64,000 bases of DNA from Gemmatimonadetes bacterium T265 (GCA_019973575.1 BPUI01000001.1:1996342-2060341); one strand, 5' to 3'. Positions 7,141 to 16,647 are shown, counted from the first letter of the stretch. Notes: generated by a model not told the origin, from the letters alone. A program made the numbers and translations.

Positions 7141-8417
7141 GCCGGCGGGGTGCCACCCGCCGCGGCGCCCCCCTCCGCGGTGGGGCGGTCGGCGCCGCGG
7201 CGAGCCGGGAGCGCGAAGGCGAACACCGTCCCGACCTCGGGGAACTCGGCCCACACCCGGCCGCCTAACGCGCGCACCGTCTCGCGCACGATGCTGAGGC
7301 CGAGGCCGGTGCCCTCGACGTGCGAGGCGGAGTGCTCGTGGGCGCGGAAGAAGCGGCGGAAGAGGCCCTCGCGCTGCGGCTCGGGGACGCCGAGGCCGTT
7401 GTCGCGGACGCGGATGATGACCTCGCGGCCGTCCTCGGCGTCGGCGGCGAGCTCGCCCTCGACGACGACCCAGCGGACGGGCTTGGCGGGGTCGGCGTAC
7501 TTGACCGCGTTGGAGATGAGGTTCGTGAGGCACAGTTCGACGGCGGCCGCGCTCACCTCGACCTCGGGCATCGGCTCGACGCGCACGTCGACTCGGTGCG
7601 CGGTGGCGAAGTCGCGCAGCGAGCGCGCCGCCTCGGCGGCCGCGCGCGGGAGCAGGACGTGGCGCTGCTGGCGCGTGTCAGCCTGGCCCATGCGCGAGAG
7701 CTCGAGGAGGTTCTCGAGCGTGGCGCGCATGCCGTCGACGTTGCGGACGACGACGTCGGCCATGGCGCGGCGGTCGGCGTCGGGGAGCTCGATCATGCCT
7801 AACAACTGCGCCGCGCCGGAGGCCGCGCCGATGCGGTTGCGGAACTCGTGGGCGAGCGTGCGGTTGAAGGCGCGAAGCCGCTCGTCGCGCTCCTGCAGGC
7901 GCTCGGTCGTGCGCTGGAGGAACTGGACGGTGGTCGCCTGCTGGATGAGCGTGATCGCGTGGAAGACGCGGTGCGCGCAGACGAACAGCTCGGCGCGCGA
8001 GCACTCCTCCGGGATCTCGTCGACGATGGTCGTGAGGTAGGCGTAGAGGATGCCGCCGAGGATCTCGTACTCCTTGAGCACCTCGTAGGCGTCGAAGCCC
8101 TGCGCGTGGCGCAGCGCGCCCAACTCCATCGCCTTCGCCACGACCGCGGAGTCGGCCTGCACCGCGGCGCCCGGGCTCTCGATGTAGTCGGCCACGCCGG
8201 CCAAGAGCAGCGGCACGTGGTCGAGCAGTTCGTCGGTCGGGAAGACGCGGTTGGCGTCGAGGGCGACGCGCTGCGTGATGCGCTCGAGCCAGCGCGCGGT
8301 GAGCTCGTCGCGGGCGTCGCGCAGGCGACGTGCGAGGGTGAGCGCGAGCGGGCAGGGGACCTGGGCCGCGTCGGGTGCGGTGTCCGGCGCGGCGCCGCCG
8401 ACGGCGGGGCCGCTCAC
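7137..8417 (-). CDS. Soluble sensor histidine kinase with RsbRD-like N-terminus
   Basis: A 426-residue protein without membrane segments. Residues 20-170 form an all-helical sensory region resembling the RsbRD/RsbR N-terminal domain. The phosphoacceptor His is at about 190 in LAHEFRNRI. The ATPase domain follows, with N box LISNAVKYA, G1 box RDNGLGVPE, and an FFRAHEHSA-GTGLGLSIV segment. It should autophosphorylate and pass phosphate to a response regulator, but none is encoded in the window, so it is an orphan here. Its GTG start overlaps the AcvB-like stop by 4 bp and its stop overlaps the GNAT start by 4 bp. This placement suggests it senses an envelope or lipid-related state. Confidence 0.9.
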   Translation of the reverse strand: MSGPAVGGAAPDTAPDAAQVPCPLALTLARRLRDARDELTARWLERITQRVALDANRVFPTDELLDHVPLLLAGVADYIESPGAAVQADSAVVAKAMELGALRHAQGFDAYEVLKEYEILGGILYAYLTTIVDEIPEECSRAELFVCAHRVFHAITLIQQATTVQFLQRTTERLQERDERLRAFNRTLAHEFRNRIGAASGAAQLLGMIELPDADRRAMADVVVRNVDGMRATLENLLELSRMGQADTRQQRHVLLPRAAAEAARSLRDFATAHRVDVRVEPMPEVEVSAAAVELCLTNLISNAVKYADPAKPVRWVVVEGELAADAEDGREVIIRVRDNGLGVPEPQREGLFRRFFRAHEHSASHVEGTGLGLSIVRETVRALGGRVWAEFPEVGTVFAFALPARRGADRPTAEGGAAAGGTPPA

Positions 8418-9151
8418 CGGCCGAGCTCCTCGAGCGCGAGGCGGCCGAGGCCGGGGTAGTTCTTGTCGAAGTGGTGGGCACCGCCGCGCTCGATCTTCCG
8501 CAGCGCCGGCGCGTCGGGGGCGTTCTTGCACGCCGAGTCGTTCTCGTCGGCGCCGTAGACGCAGAACGCGCGCAGGCCGGGGAGCGCGACCATGCGCGCG
8601 AGTTCCGGGGCGACGGGGACGTCGGAGGCGCGGTGCTGGTTGGTGAACAGGTCGAGGAAGTGGTACTCGAAGCTCGCGTTCTCTTCCGGGCCGTACATGC
8701 CGACGAGCGCGATGTGGTCGCGGAGGTCGGGGGCGATGCGGTTCATGATGAAGGGCGCGTACTCGGCGCCGCGCGAGAAGCCGAGCAGCAGCACGCGGTC
8801 GCGGTTCCAGCGCGCCATGTAGGCGCGCGCGAGGCGCTCGACGTCGCGCGTGAGGCCGTCGGGGGTGCGCTTCCCGTGCTCCAGGTAGGCGCGCACCTTC
8901 AGTCCGACGACGGGCACGCCGCCGGCGGCGACGGCGCCCGCGATCCCCTTGTCGATCGCGGCCCAGTCGCCGTCGCCGGTGATGAGGATGGCGAGGCTGC
9001 GTTGGGCGAGCGCGGACGGCGCGGCCGGGGCCACCGCGCCGGGCACCTCGACGAGCGGCAGGTCGCGCACGTCGGGGGGCGCCGGCGGCTGGGCGGCGAG
9101 CGGGGCGGCGAGCGCGGCGGCTGGGAGGAGCGCGGAGACGAAGCGACGCAT
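8414..9151 (-). CDS. AcvB/VirJ-type periplasmic serine hydrolase
   Basis: A 245-residue protein. Residues 1-22 are a signal peptide ending in a PLAAQ site. The rest is the VirJ alpha/beta-hydrolase domain, with oxyanion strand ILITGDGDW, nucleophile elbow LLLGFSRGAEYAPF, and a late His in GGAHHFDKNYPG. In Agrobacterium AcvB hydrolyses lysyl-phosphatidylglycerol, and acvB homologues sit beside lpiA/mprF in rhizobia. Here too it follows the MprF gene, with only a repeat element between, so a role in trimming aminoacylated lipids is well supported by context. It has only the single VirJ domain rather than the longer two-domain AcvB form. Confidence 0.85.
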   Translation of the reverse strand: MRRFVSALLPAAALAAPLAAQPPAPPDVRDLPLVEVPGAVAPAAPSALAQRSLAILITGDGDWAAIDKGIAGAVAAGGVPVVGLKVRAYLEHGKRTPDGLTRDVERLARAYMARWNRDRVLLLGFSRGAEYAPFIMNRIAPDLRDHIALVGMYGPEENASFEYHFLDLFTNQHRASDVPVAPELARMVALPGLRAFCVYGADENDSACKNAPDAPALRKIERGGAHHFDKNYPGLGRLALEELGR

Positions 9152-9183
9152 CAACGAGGGAATCGTCCCGGCCACGCCGCGTG

Positions 9184-9306
9184 TCGTCCTGAGCGTAGCG
9201 AAGGATCTTGGCTGCGAGACGCGGGGACGGGTCGACGGGGCCGGTCCGCCCCCGCCGGCGGTGCTCCGCGTGAGGCACACAAGATCCTTCGCTGCGCTCA
9301 GGATGA
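9184..9306. repeat. Inverted repeat of the CCTGAGC...GAAGGATCTT family
   Basis: The arms 9184-9209 and 9281-9306 are complementary at 24 of 26 positions around a 71-nt loop. The core CCTGAGCG-AGCGAAGGATCTT belongs to a repeat commonly found between genes in environmental bacteria of several phyla. It is inserted between mprF and the acvB-like gene and could reduce or stabilise read-through between them. Confidence 0.85.
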
Positions 9307-9354
9307 CAACGGCTCCGTGCCGGACGCGCACGCCGTCGCCCGCCGCGGCGCCGC

Positions 9355-12300
9355 TCACCGCGCGACCACGCCCTTCAGTCCGCCGGAGATCAGCGCCGTG
9401 ACGTTGGCGAGGATACGCGGCAGGGCGAGCCCGCCGGGCGACGCAAGGTAACGCGGCTCCCACACCGGGTCGAACTTTTCCTTGTAACGCCGGAGCCCCT
9501 GGAAGTTGTAGAAGTTCTCGCCGTGTTGGTAAACGAGCGCGCCGGCGCGGATCCAGAGGGGGGCGAGCGAGCGGCTCTCGAAGCCGGAAAGCGGGGCCAT
9601 GCCGAGGTTGAACTCCGCGTAGCCCTGCGCCTTGCCCCAGAGCATGAGCTGGAGGAAGAGGTACTCCATGACGCTCTCGGGCGCCTCGGGCGCGTAGCGC
9701 ATGAGGTCCATCGACAGCTCGTGCTTGCCCGCGCCCGTCCACAGGTTGGCGAAGGCGACGATCTCCTCGCCGGTGCGGTCGCCGCCGTCGCGGCGGGGCG
9801 CGCGGACGAGGGCGAGCGGGAAGTGGCGCAGGTACGCCTCGTCGAAGTAGCCGAGCGAGAAGCCCTTCTCGCGGACGCGCTTGCTCGCGAGCCAGGCGTC
9901 GCTGACGCGCCGGAGCTCGGGGAGGAGCGCGGGGACGGCCTCGGGCCCGACGACCTCGAAGCGCGCCCCGGTTTTGTCGACCGCGTTGACGATGCGGCGC
10001 ATGCTCTTGCGCGCGCCCCCGTCGAGCGAGAAGCGGTCGAGCGGGATGCGGGCCTCCTCGCCGAGCTTGAGGAGCGTGAGGCCGAGGTCGATGTAGAGTG
10101 GCAGGTGGTCGACGCTGATCTGGTAGAACACGGGCCAGCCGCCGTGCTCGTCGGCGGCCTCCTTGAAGGCCCAGGCCAGCTCGGCGTGTTCGTCGACCGG
10201 GCCGACGGGGTCGCCTAACGCGACCCAGCTGCGGCCGGCGACGCCGTACATGACGAACGCGTTGCCGCTGGCCGAGAAGAGGAGCGACTTGTCGCCGAGG
10301 AGGGCGAGGTTGGCCTCGGTGTTGGGCGCGGTGCGGACGACCGCGGCGGCGCGCTCGACGTCGGCGGGGGCCGGCGGGTCGGGCTCGGCGGGGGCGTGGC
10401 GGAGGAGCCGGGCGAGGCCGAAGAGGAGGAGGCCGCCCGCCGCGCCGACGGTCGCGCGGAGGAAGCGCGGCGCGTCGCCGCGCGCGGTGAAGCGCCACCA
10501 GAGGTCGTTCGAGTACTCGACGTGCTTGTACGAGAAGAAGCCGAGCCAGAGCGAGATGCCGAGCACGAGCGCGACCGCGACCGTCCACCCCGGGGTGAAC
10601 GACTCGCTCATGAGCGCCGCCTTGCGGTAGAACGCCTTGCGGCTCGGCAGGAGTGCGGCGAGGACCAGCGCGAGGATCGTCGCCTCCTCGTAGTCGAGTC
10701 CCTTGAGGAGGGAGCCGACGATCCCGACGCCGAGGAGCGCGGCCGCCAGCCCCCACGCGGCGTCGAGCCGGCGCCGCAGCGCCCAGGCGACGACGAGGAG
10801 CGCCGCGCCGGCGAGCGAGGCGGCGAGGTGGGAGAGTTCGATGACGCCGAGCGGGAGTTGGGTATGGAGGACCGCGACGCGCGCGTGGAGCGACGGCGTC
10901 GACCCGGAGACGAGCAGTACCGCGCCGGCCGCGAAGGTGGCGAAGCTGAGCGCGGCCGGCACGACGGCGGGGCCCACGCGCCCGACGACGCGCGCGCCGC
11001 TCCGCGCGCCCCGTACGGCGGCGAGCGCGCCGCGCTGCGTGACGTAGCGCGTCTCGTACAGCCCGAAGGCGGCGACGGCCGTCGCGAAGGGGAGCAGGTA
11101 GTAGACCGCGCGGTAGGCGAACAGCGCGCCGAGGACCGTGGCGCCCGGCACGTACCGGCCTAACAGCAGGACGAGCAGCGACTCGAAGACGCCGAGCCCG
11201 CCGGGCACGTGGCTCAGCACGCCCGCGAACTGCGCGAGGAGGAACGCGCCGAGGAAGGGGAGGAACGGCACCGCGTCGGGCACCGCGCCGGGCGCGCCGC
11301 CGTGCGGCAGGAGCGACCAGAGCACCACGCCCGCGACGGTCCAGTCGACGGCGGCGAGGACGAGCTGCGAGAGCGCGAGCCGGGGCGCGGGGATCGGGAA
11401 CGCCCAACCGCCGATGCGGACGCGGCCGGTCGTGCTCGCGCGCCCCCGGGCGTCGCGTCTGCCCGCCGGGCGTTCGGCGGCCACCGCCGCGAGCGCGAGC
11501 GGGGTCGTGTCGGAGAGCACCGAAGCGTCCGCGTCTGCGGCAGCATCCGCGCCGGCCGAGCGGACCGGGAAGACCGGGGTGAGCCCCGCGCCCGCGGTCG
11601 GCGATGCGACGAGCGCCGGCCCGTCGGCGTGCGCGGCGTCGACCGCGGCGCAGTCGGCCCCGTCGCCGGTCGCGGCGCCGGCGCGGACCGCGTCGCCGGC
11701 GCGGCGCCCGTATGCGGGCGCGGCCGGCCCGCCGCGCGCCGCGGTCACGACGCTCCATGCGACGTAGGCCGCGACGACGGCGAGGAGCACGACGCCCGCC
11801 GGGCGGAGCGACGCGAACGGGAGATGGAGGAGCCGCGTCATCTCGGCGGGCGCGGCGACGAAGACCACGCCGGCCATGAGGACCATGCCGAGCGTGAACG
11901 CGAAGCCGGCGAAGCTGACGGCCTGCGCGATCTCGCCCGTCGAAAGCCCCCACGCGCTCCAGAAGCGCACGCGCACCGCGCCGCCGGTGAGCACCGGGAA
12001 GCCGAGCGTGTGCGAGATGGCGTAGGAGAGGAACGACGCGAAGGCGACGCGCCGCAGCGGCAGGGAGCGCCGCACGTAGGCGAGTGCGAGCGCGTCGTAG
12101 CCGGGGAGCACCGCGTAGCTCAGCGCGGTGAAGGCGAGCGCGGTGCCGAGCTGCGCGGCGGGGATCGCGTGGAAGGCGCGGAGGACGTCGCCGAAGCGGT
12201 AGGCGCGCAGCTCGCGCTGGAGCACGACGAGCGCGAGCGCGAAGAGCACGATCGCGAGCGCGGGCCCGATCCAGCGCGCCCGCTCGGCGATCTGCGCTTC

Positions 12301-12372
12301 GGCGGCCGGGGTCACGACCGGGCGGGCGCCCGCGTCGGTGGCGCGCGACGCGGGGGCCGACGGGGCCGTCAT
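9355..12372 (-). CDS. mprF: Bifunctional lysylphosphatidylglycerol flippase/synthetase
   Basis: A 1005-residue protein. The N-terminal half (about 30-560) is a polytopic flippase domain with roughly 12 or more membrane helices. The C-terminal cytosolic half (about 600-1005) is the DUF2156 aminoacyl-tRNA-dependent transferase, containing SLLFSASGNAFVMYGVAGRS, a WALGDPVGP-like segment and MEYLFLQLMLWGKAQGYAEF. MprF adds lysine or alanine to phosphatidylglycerol and moves it to the outer leaflet, lowering surface charge and raising cationic-peptide resistance. An Ala/Gly/Asp-rich insertion near 216-325 enlarges one loop, and total length exceeds the usual 840-880. It begins 10 bp after the upstream glycosyltransferase fusion stops. 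Confidence 0.9.
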   Translation of the reverse strand: MTAPSAPASRATDAGARPVVTPAAEAQIAERARWIGPALAIVLFALALVVLQRELRAYRFGDVLRAFHAIPAAQLGTALAFTALSYAVLPGYDALALAYVRRSLPLRRVAFASFLSYAISHTLGFPVLTGGAVRVRFWSAWGLSTGEIAQAVSFAGFAFTLGMVLMAGVVFVAAPAEMTRLLHLPFASLRPAGVVLLAVVAAYVAWSVVTAARGGPAAPAYGRRAGDAVRAGAATGDGADCAAVDAAHADGPALVASPTAGAGLTPVFPVRSAGADAAADADASVLSDTTPLALAAVAAERPAGRRDARGRASTTGRVRIGGWAFPIPAPRLALSQLVLAAVDWTVAGVVLWSLLPHGGAPGAVPDAVPFLPFLGAFLLAQFAGVLSHVPGGLGVFESLLVLLLGRYVPGATVLGALFAYRAVYYLLPFATAVAAFGLYETRYVTQRGALAAVRGARSGARVVGRVGPAVVPAALSFATFAAGAVLLVSGSTPSLHARVAVLHTQLPLGVIELSHLAASLAGAALLVVAWALRRRLDAAWGLAAALLGVGIVGSLLKGLDYEEATILALVLAALLPSRKAFYRKAALMSESFTPGWTVAVALVLGISLWLGFFSYKHVEYSNDLWWRFTARGDAPRFLRATVGAAGGLLLFGLARLLRHAPAEPDPPAPADVERAAAVVRTAPNTEANLALLGDKSLLFSASGNAFVMYGVAGRSWVALGDPVGPVDEHAELAWAFKEAADEHGGWPVFYQISVDHLPLYIDLGLTLLKLGEEARIPLDRFSLDGGARKSMRRIVNAVDKTGARFEVVGPEAVPALLPELRRVSDAWLASKRVREKGFSLGYFDEAYLRHFPLALVRAPRRDGGDRTGEEIVAFANLWTGAGKHELSMDLMRYAPEAPESVMEYLFLQLMLWGKAQGYAEFNLGMAPLSGFESRSLAPLWIRAGALVYQHGENFYNFQGLRRYKEKFDPVWEPRYLASPGGLALPRILANVTALISGGLKGVVAR

Positions 12373-12382
12373 CCGGGGGCCG

Positions 12383-15300
12383 TCATACGGGCAAGGTAGC
12401 CGCCGCGGGGGTGGCGCGCGGGACCGAGACCGCGCCGGTGCGGTCGAGCTTCCCCCAGCCGACGACGCGCCCGCGCAGGGCGGCGGCGAACGACTTCACG
12501 ACGACCCAGTACATCACCTGCCGGTAGGCGAAGCGCTGCAGGAAGATGAGCCAGGTGAGGCGGCGGTCCTCGCCCGACTCCATGAAGAACGCGAGCACCG
12601 CGGCGAGCCAGTCGACGACGAGGAAGATCGCGTAGTAGATGAGGATCTGCCGCAGGTTGACGAGCGCGTAGGTGGCGCCGTGCTGGACCTTGTTGAACCA
12701 GACCGAGAGGAGGCTCAGCACGAACATCAGGTCGGCCACCGGCCCGATGGCCGCGAAGACGAGCTGGAAGAGCCACACGTTAGGCATCGCGACCATGCCG
12801 AGCGAGCCGTAGCGCGGGCGGAGGAGGACGTCGCGGTGCTTCCACATGCACTGCAGCGTGCCGAAGCTCCAGCGGAAGCGCTGCTTGGCGAGGCCGCGCA
12901 GCGTGTCGGGCGCCTCGGTGTAGGCGATCGCGCGGTCGGCGTAGGCCACGGAGTGGCCGCGGCGGCGGATCTCGAGCGTGAGGTCCTGGTCCTCGGCGAG
13001 CGTGTCGTCGCTGAAGCCGCCGACCTCGAGCACGAGCGCGCGCCGCCACGCGCCGACCGCGCCCGGCACGACGGTAATGCAGTCGAGCAGGGAGAAGGCG
13101 CGCCGGTCGAGGTTCTGGCTCGTCACGTACTCGACGGCCTGCCACTGCGTGACGATGTTGACGCGGTTGCCGACCTTCGCGTTCCCGGCGACCGCGCCGA
13201 CCCGCGGGTCGGCGAGCGGCGCGACCAGCTCGGCCGTGGTGTTGGGCAGGAACACGGTGTCGGCGTCGAGGCCGATGACGACCTCGCCGCGGGCGCGCGC
13301 GATGCCGAAGTTGAGCGCGCTCGCCTTGCCGCCGTTGGGCTTCGTGTAGACCGAGACCTGCGGGTGGGCGCCGTACGCGTGCTCGGCGATCTCGTAGGTG
13401 CTGTCGGGGGAGCCGTCGTCGACGACGACGATCTCGAGCGCGCCCGCGTAGCGTTGGGACAGGAGCGAGGTGATCGTCTTCACGATCACCTTCTCCTCGT
13501 TGTAGGCGGGCACGATCACGCTCACGCTCGGCGCGTAGTCGTGACCGGGGGTGGGCTGTCCCTCGGCGGCGAGCGCGTCGAGGCGCGCGCCGCGGCGGTC
13601 GGAGCGCACGCGGTGCACGGCGGCGAGCGTCATGATGAAGGCGAGGCGCGCGAGGCCGAGGACGACGGCCGTGGTGAGCACCCAGAAGAGCGCCCACTCG
13701 CCGACGCCGAAGAGCCCGAAGCCGGCGAGTTCGGCCCAGCGGAGGGCGAGGCTCCCGCGCGGGAGCGGCGGCATCGCGACGTCGCGCGGCACGCCCGTGA
13801 GCTGGGAAAAGAGCACGAGCGTGTCGCCGCGGGCGCGCAGCGAATCGATGAGCGGGCCTAACGCGGCGACGGTGAGGGAGCGGTTGCCGCCGCCGTCGTG
13901 GAGCAGCACGACGTTGCCGTCGAGCGGGTGCGCCTCGCGGGCGTCGAGCACGTTGGCGACGATCTGGTCGGCCGTCTTCACGTGCTGCAGGTCCCAGTCC
14001 TCGGCGTCGAGGTGGAGGCCGGCGGTGATGAAGCCGAGCCGGCTCGCCACGCTCACCGGCCCGAGTTCGTCGGTGGTCGTCGGCTCGGCGTCCCCGAAAA
14101 AGGGGGGGCGGAAGAGGGCGGTGCGCCGGTCGATCGCGGCCTCGATGACGCGGTTGGTTGCGTCGAGTTCGAGCCGGGCGAGCCAGCTCGGCTCGAGGGC
14201 GAGGTTGGGGTGCGTGTAGGTGTGGTTGCCGATCTCGTGCCCCTCGCGGTAGATGCGCCGCGTGAGGGCGAGGTGGCGTTGGGCGTTCTCGCCGATGACG
14301 AAGAAGGTCGCGGGCGCGCCGTACTTCTTGAGGGTGTCGAGGATCGGCGGCGTCCACTGCCCGTCGGGGCCGTCGTCGAAGGTGAGCGCGATCTTGCGCC
14401 CGCCCTGGCCGGGCGGCGCGCCCGGGTGGGCGCCGGCGCGCTGCACGACGTAGGGCGACGGCAGCACGGTGGTGGTCTGCCCGACGACGAGGCCGCTCGC
14501 CGAGTCGACGCGGACGGTGCGCGCGCCGACCGTGGGGGTGGCGACGACCTTGAGCACCTCGCCCGTGCCGACGAAGTCGACGTCGTAGAGCGAGTCGATG
14601 GTCGTCAGACGCTGGGGGTCGGGGCGGACGCCGGTACGGTCGATGACGCGCCAGAGCGACGGGTCCTCGGAGCCGAGGCGCCAGACGCCGAGGCCGGCGG
14701 CGCCGAGGCGCATCGCGGCGCGCGCCTGGTTGTACGCGCTCGCGCCGTCGAGGTACCAGATGACGTGGTCGGTCGAGTCGGGGTCGGTCCAGGTGAGGTA
14801 GGGGTTGAGCGAGCGCGCGTCCCAGCGCAGGGGCGCGGCGTTGTTGCGCGCGAGCTCGACGGCCTCCTGGAACTTGATCTCCGAGACCTTGCTCTCGCCG
14901 TCGTTCCAGTCGTAGCCGTAGGCGCCTAACGCAACGATCGCCTTCTTGGCCGGCACGTAGCGCAGGTAGTCGCGCGCGTGCTGCTCGAACCACGCCTGGC
15001 TCGCGACGGGCCCCGCGCCGCTCGACGCGTAGTGCTCGTCGTAGAGCATCAGGAACACGTAGTCGTTGAACGACGCGTAGCGCGCGGCGCGCTCGCCCTC
15101 GATCTGGTCGGTCGCGATGGTCTGCGTGACGATCGCGCCGAGCGGGCGGACGGCGTCGCCGACGGCGCGGACGAAGGCGAGCATCCCCGGGTCCGCGGAG
15201 GCGGGGAAGTTCTCGAAGTCGAGCGTGACGCCGGCGAAGCCGTACTGTTTGACCGCGGCGGCGAGCTGCGCGACGGCGCGCGCGCGCCCCGCGGCGGTCG

Positions 15301-16009
15301 AGACGAGCCTGACGAGCGGGCCGGCGGTGAACTCGCCCTGGTTCGCGTTCGACACCATGAGGAAGACGCGCGGCCGGTCGGCCGGCGCGACGGTGTCGAT
15401 GATCGAGAACACGCGCTTGTCGACGTCGATCCGGAGCGAGTCCCCCGCGGGCGCGACGAACGCGAACTCGCCGACGACCCAGTCGAGGTGGCGCACGTAG
15501 CGGGCGAGGGCGACGTGCGACGCGGTGTCCCAGGAGACGTAGAAGCCGGCGACGATCGGGTCGGTGCGCTCGTCGGCGAGGGGGACGCGGCCGGGCTTTT
15601 TGGCCCGCGGGTCGACGCGGATCTCGGAGGCGCGCACGCCGCTCGGCACGCGGTGGCGCTCGAGCGCGCCGTAGAGGCGCAGCTCCTGGCGGGCCCGCTC
15701 GCGGGCGTTCTTCGTCAGCAGCAATCGCGGCGGCCGCCCGAGCACCTGGTGGTCGGGGAGCAGCACGTTGCCCAGTCCGCCGAGGTTCGGCGCGACGAGC
15801 GCGACAACGATCACGACCAGGGCGAGCAGGCTCGTGAGGACGGCCGCCGCCCGCACGGTCGTCCGGACGCGTTCCCAGCGGCGCCCGGTCGGCTCGAGGA
15901 AGACGGGCAGGCGGTTCGGGCCGCGCCGCTCGGGGCCCGTGTAGTGTGGACCTGAAACGGCGGGCGAACTGGCGACGGCGGGCGTGTCGGGCGGGGTACG
16001 GTCGGTCAC
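12383..16009 (-). CDS. GH18-like / NodB deacetylase / GT2 glycosyltransferase fusion
   Basis: A 1208-residue three-enzyme membrane protein. A transmembrane helix lies near 52-74. A GH18-like barrel (about 140-450) has GVTLDFENF at 260-268 with the catalytic-type Glu. A NodB deacetylase domain (about 535-735) has TFDDGPD at 543-549 and metal-binding HTYTH at 596-600. A GT2 domain (about 825-1060) has DDGSPD near 864, DADTVF near 915, EDQD at 1006 and QRFRW at 1043-1047, followed by C-terminal membrane helices. GT2 and NodB together indicate synthesis and partial deacetylation of a poly-N-acetylhexosamine, like PgaC plus PgaB; the GH18 part may trim it. It is the first gene of the envelope operon containing mprF. 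Confidence 0.9.
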   Translation of the reverse strand: MTDRTPPDTPAVASSPAVSGPHYTGPERRGPNRLPVFLEPTGRRWERVRTTVRAAAVLTSLLALVVIVVALVAPNLGGLGNVLLPDHQVLGRPPRLLLTKNARERARQELRLYGALERHRVPSGVRASEIRVDPRAKKPGRVPLADERTDPIVAGFYVSWDTASHVALARYVRHLDWVVGEFAFVAPAGDSLRIDVDKRVFSIIDTVAPADRPRVFLMVSNANQGEFTAGPLVRLVSTAAGRARAVAQLAAAVKQYGFAGVTLDFENFPASADPGMLAFVRAVGDAVRPLGAIVTQTIATDQIEGERAARYASFNDYVFLMLYDEHYASSGAGPVASQAWFEQHARDYLRYVPAKKAIVALGAYGYDWNDGESKVSEIKFQEAVELARNNAAPLRWDARSLNPYLTWTDPDSTDHVIWYLDGASAYNQARAAMRLGAAGLGVWRLGSEDPSLWRVIDRTGVRPDPQRLTTIDSLYDVDFVGTGEVLKVVATPTVGARTVRVDSASGLVVGQTTTVLPSPYVVQRAGAHPGAPPGQGGRKIALTFDDGPDGQWTPPILDTLKKYGAPATFFVIGENAQRHLALTRRIYREGHEIGNHTYTHPNLALEPSWLARLELDATNRVIEAAIDRRTALFRPPFFGDAEPTTTDELGPVSVASRLGFITAGLHLDAEDWDLQHVKTADQIVANVLDAREAHPLDGNVVLLHDGGGNRSLTVAALGPLIDSLRARGDTLVLFSQLTGVPRDVAMPPLPRGSLALRWAELAGFGLFGVGEWALFWVLTTAVVLGLARLAFIMTLAAVHRVRSDRRGARLDALAAEGQPTPGHDYAPSVSVIVPAYNEEKVIVKTITSLLSQRYAGALEIVVVDDGSPDSTYEIAEHAYGAHPQVSVYTKPNGGKASALNFGIARARGEVVIGLDADTVFLPNTTAELVAPLADPRVGAVAGNAKVGNRVNIVTQWQAVEYVTSQNLDRRAFSLLDCITVVPGAVGAWRRALVLEVGGFSDDTLAEDQDLTLEIRRRGHSVAYADRAIAYTEAPDTLRGLAKQRFRWSFGTLQCMWKHRDVLLRPRYGSLGMVAMPNVWLFQLVFAAIGPVADLMFVLSLLSVWFNKVQHGATYALVNLRQILIYYAIFLVVDWLAAVLAFFMESGEDRRLTWLIFLQRFAYRQVMYWVVVKSFAAALRGRVVGWGKLDRTGAVSVPRATPAAATLPV

Positions 16010-16134
16010 GGGCGTAAGGTAGGCGGGGCGCCGGGGCGAATCTGGCGAGCCCGCACGAAGGTGGCGCTACATTGCCACGTATTGCACACCGAACGCCGCT
16101 CCGACGTGTCCCGCGTGTTCTGATTCCTGTTCTG

Positions 16135-16647
16135 ATGCCTGCCGTCGCCTTCGACTCCCTTCCGGACGACGCCCGCCTGTGGGTGTTCGCCGCCGCCGAC
16201 CCGCTCGACGCGGACGGCGAAGCCGAGCTGCTCGCCGCCGCGGACGCGTTTCTCGCCGGGTGGGCGGCGCACGGCGCGCCGCTGCGCGCGGCGCGCGAAT
16301 GGCGGGACGGCCGCTTCCTCGCGGTCGCGGTGGACCAGTCGACGGCCGGCGCGTCGGGCTGCTCGATCGACGGGCTGTTTCGCTCGCTCCGCGCGCTCGA
16401 GCCCACGCTCGGCACGTCGCTGCTTGCGGCGGGGCGCGTGTACTGGCGCGACGCGGACGGCCGCGTGCGGGGGGGCGACCGCGCGGCGCTGCGCGGCGCG
16501 GCGGCCGCGGGCGCGGTCGACGAGGGGACGCCGGTGTTCGACACGACGGTGACGACCGTGGCGGACTGGCGCGCGCGCTTCGAGCGGCCGCTCGCCGAGT
16601 CGTGGCACGCGCGGATCGTCGCGCCAGCGGCGGCCCGTGGCGTCTGA
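16135..16647 (+). CDS. Conserved hypothetical of the family often labelled ABC transporter ATPase
   Basis: A 170-residue soluble protein. It matches a small conserved family common in Bacteroidetes and relatives: an opening FDSLPDDARLWVF, an AAHGAPLRAAREWRDGRFLAVAVD stretch and the signature ASGCSIDGLFRSLRALE. The family is frequently misnamed as an ABC transporter ATPase but shows no Walker motifs here. Its function is unknown. ATG 16135 matches the family start. It heads a three-gene overlapping operon: the thioesterase begins inside its last 11 bp. Confidence 0.7.
   Translation: MPAVAFDSLPDDARLWVFAAADPLDADGEAELLAAADAFLAGWAAHGAPLRAAREWRDGRFLAVAVDQSTAGASGCSIDGLFRSLRALEPTLGTSLLAAGRVYWRDADGRVRGGDRAALRGAAAAGAVDEGTPVFDTTVTTVADWRARFERPLAESWHARIVAPAAARGV

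Noticed and set aside
16135-16647. ABC transporter ATPase name for this family
   Set aside because: No Walker A, Walker B or signature motif is present in 170 residues.
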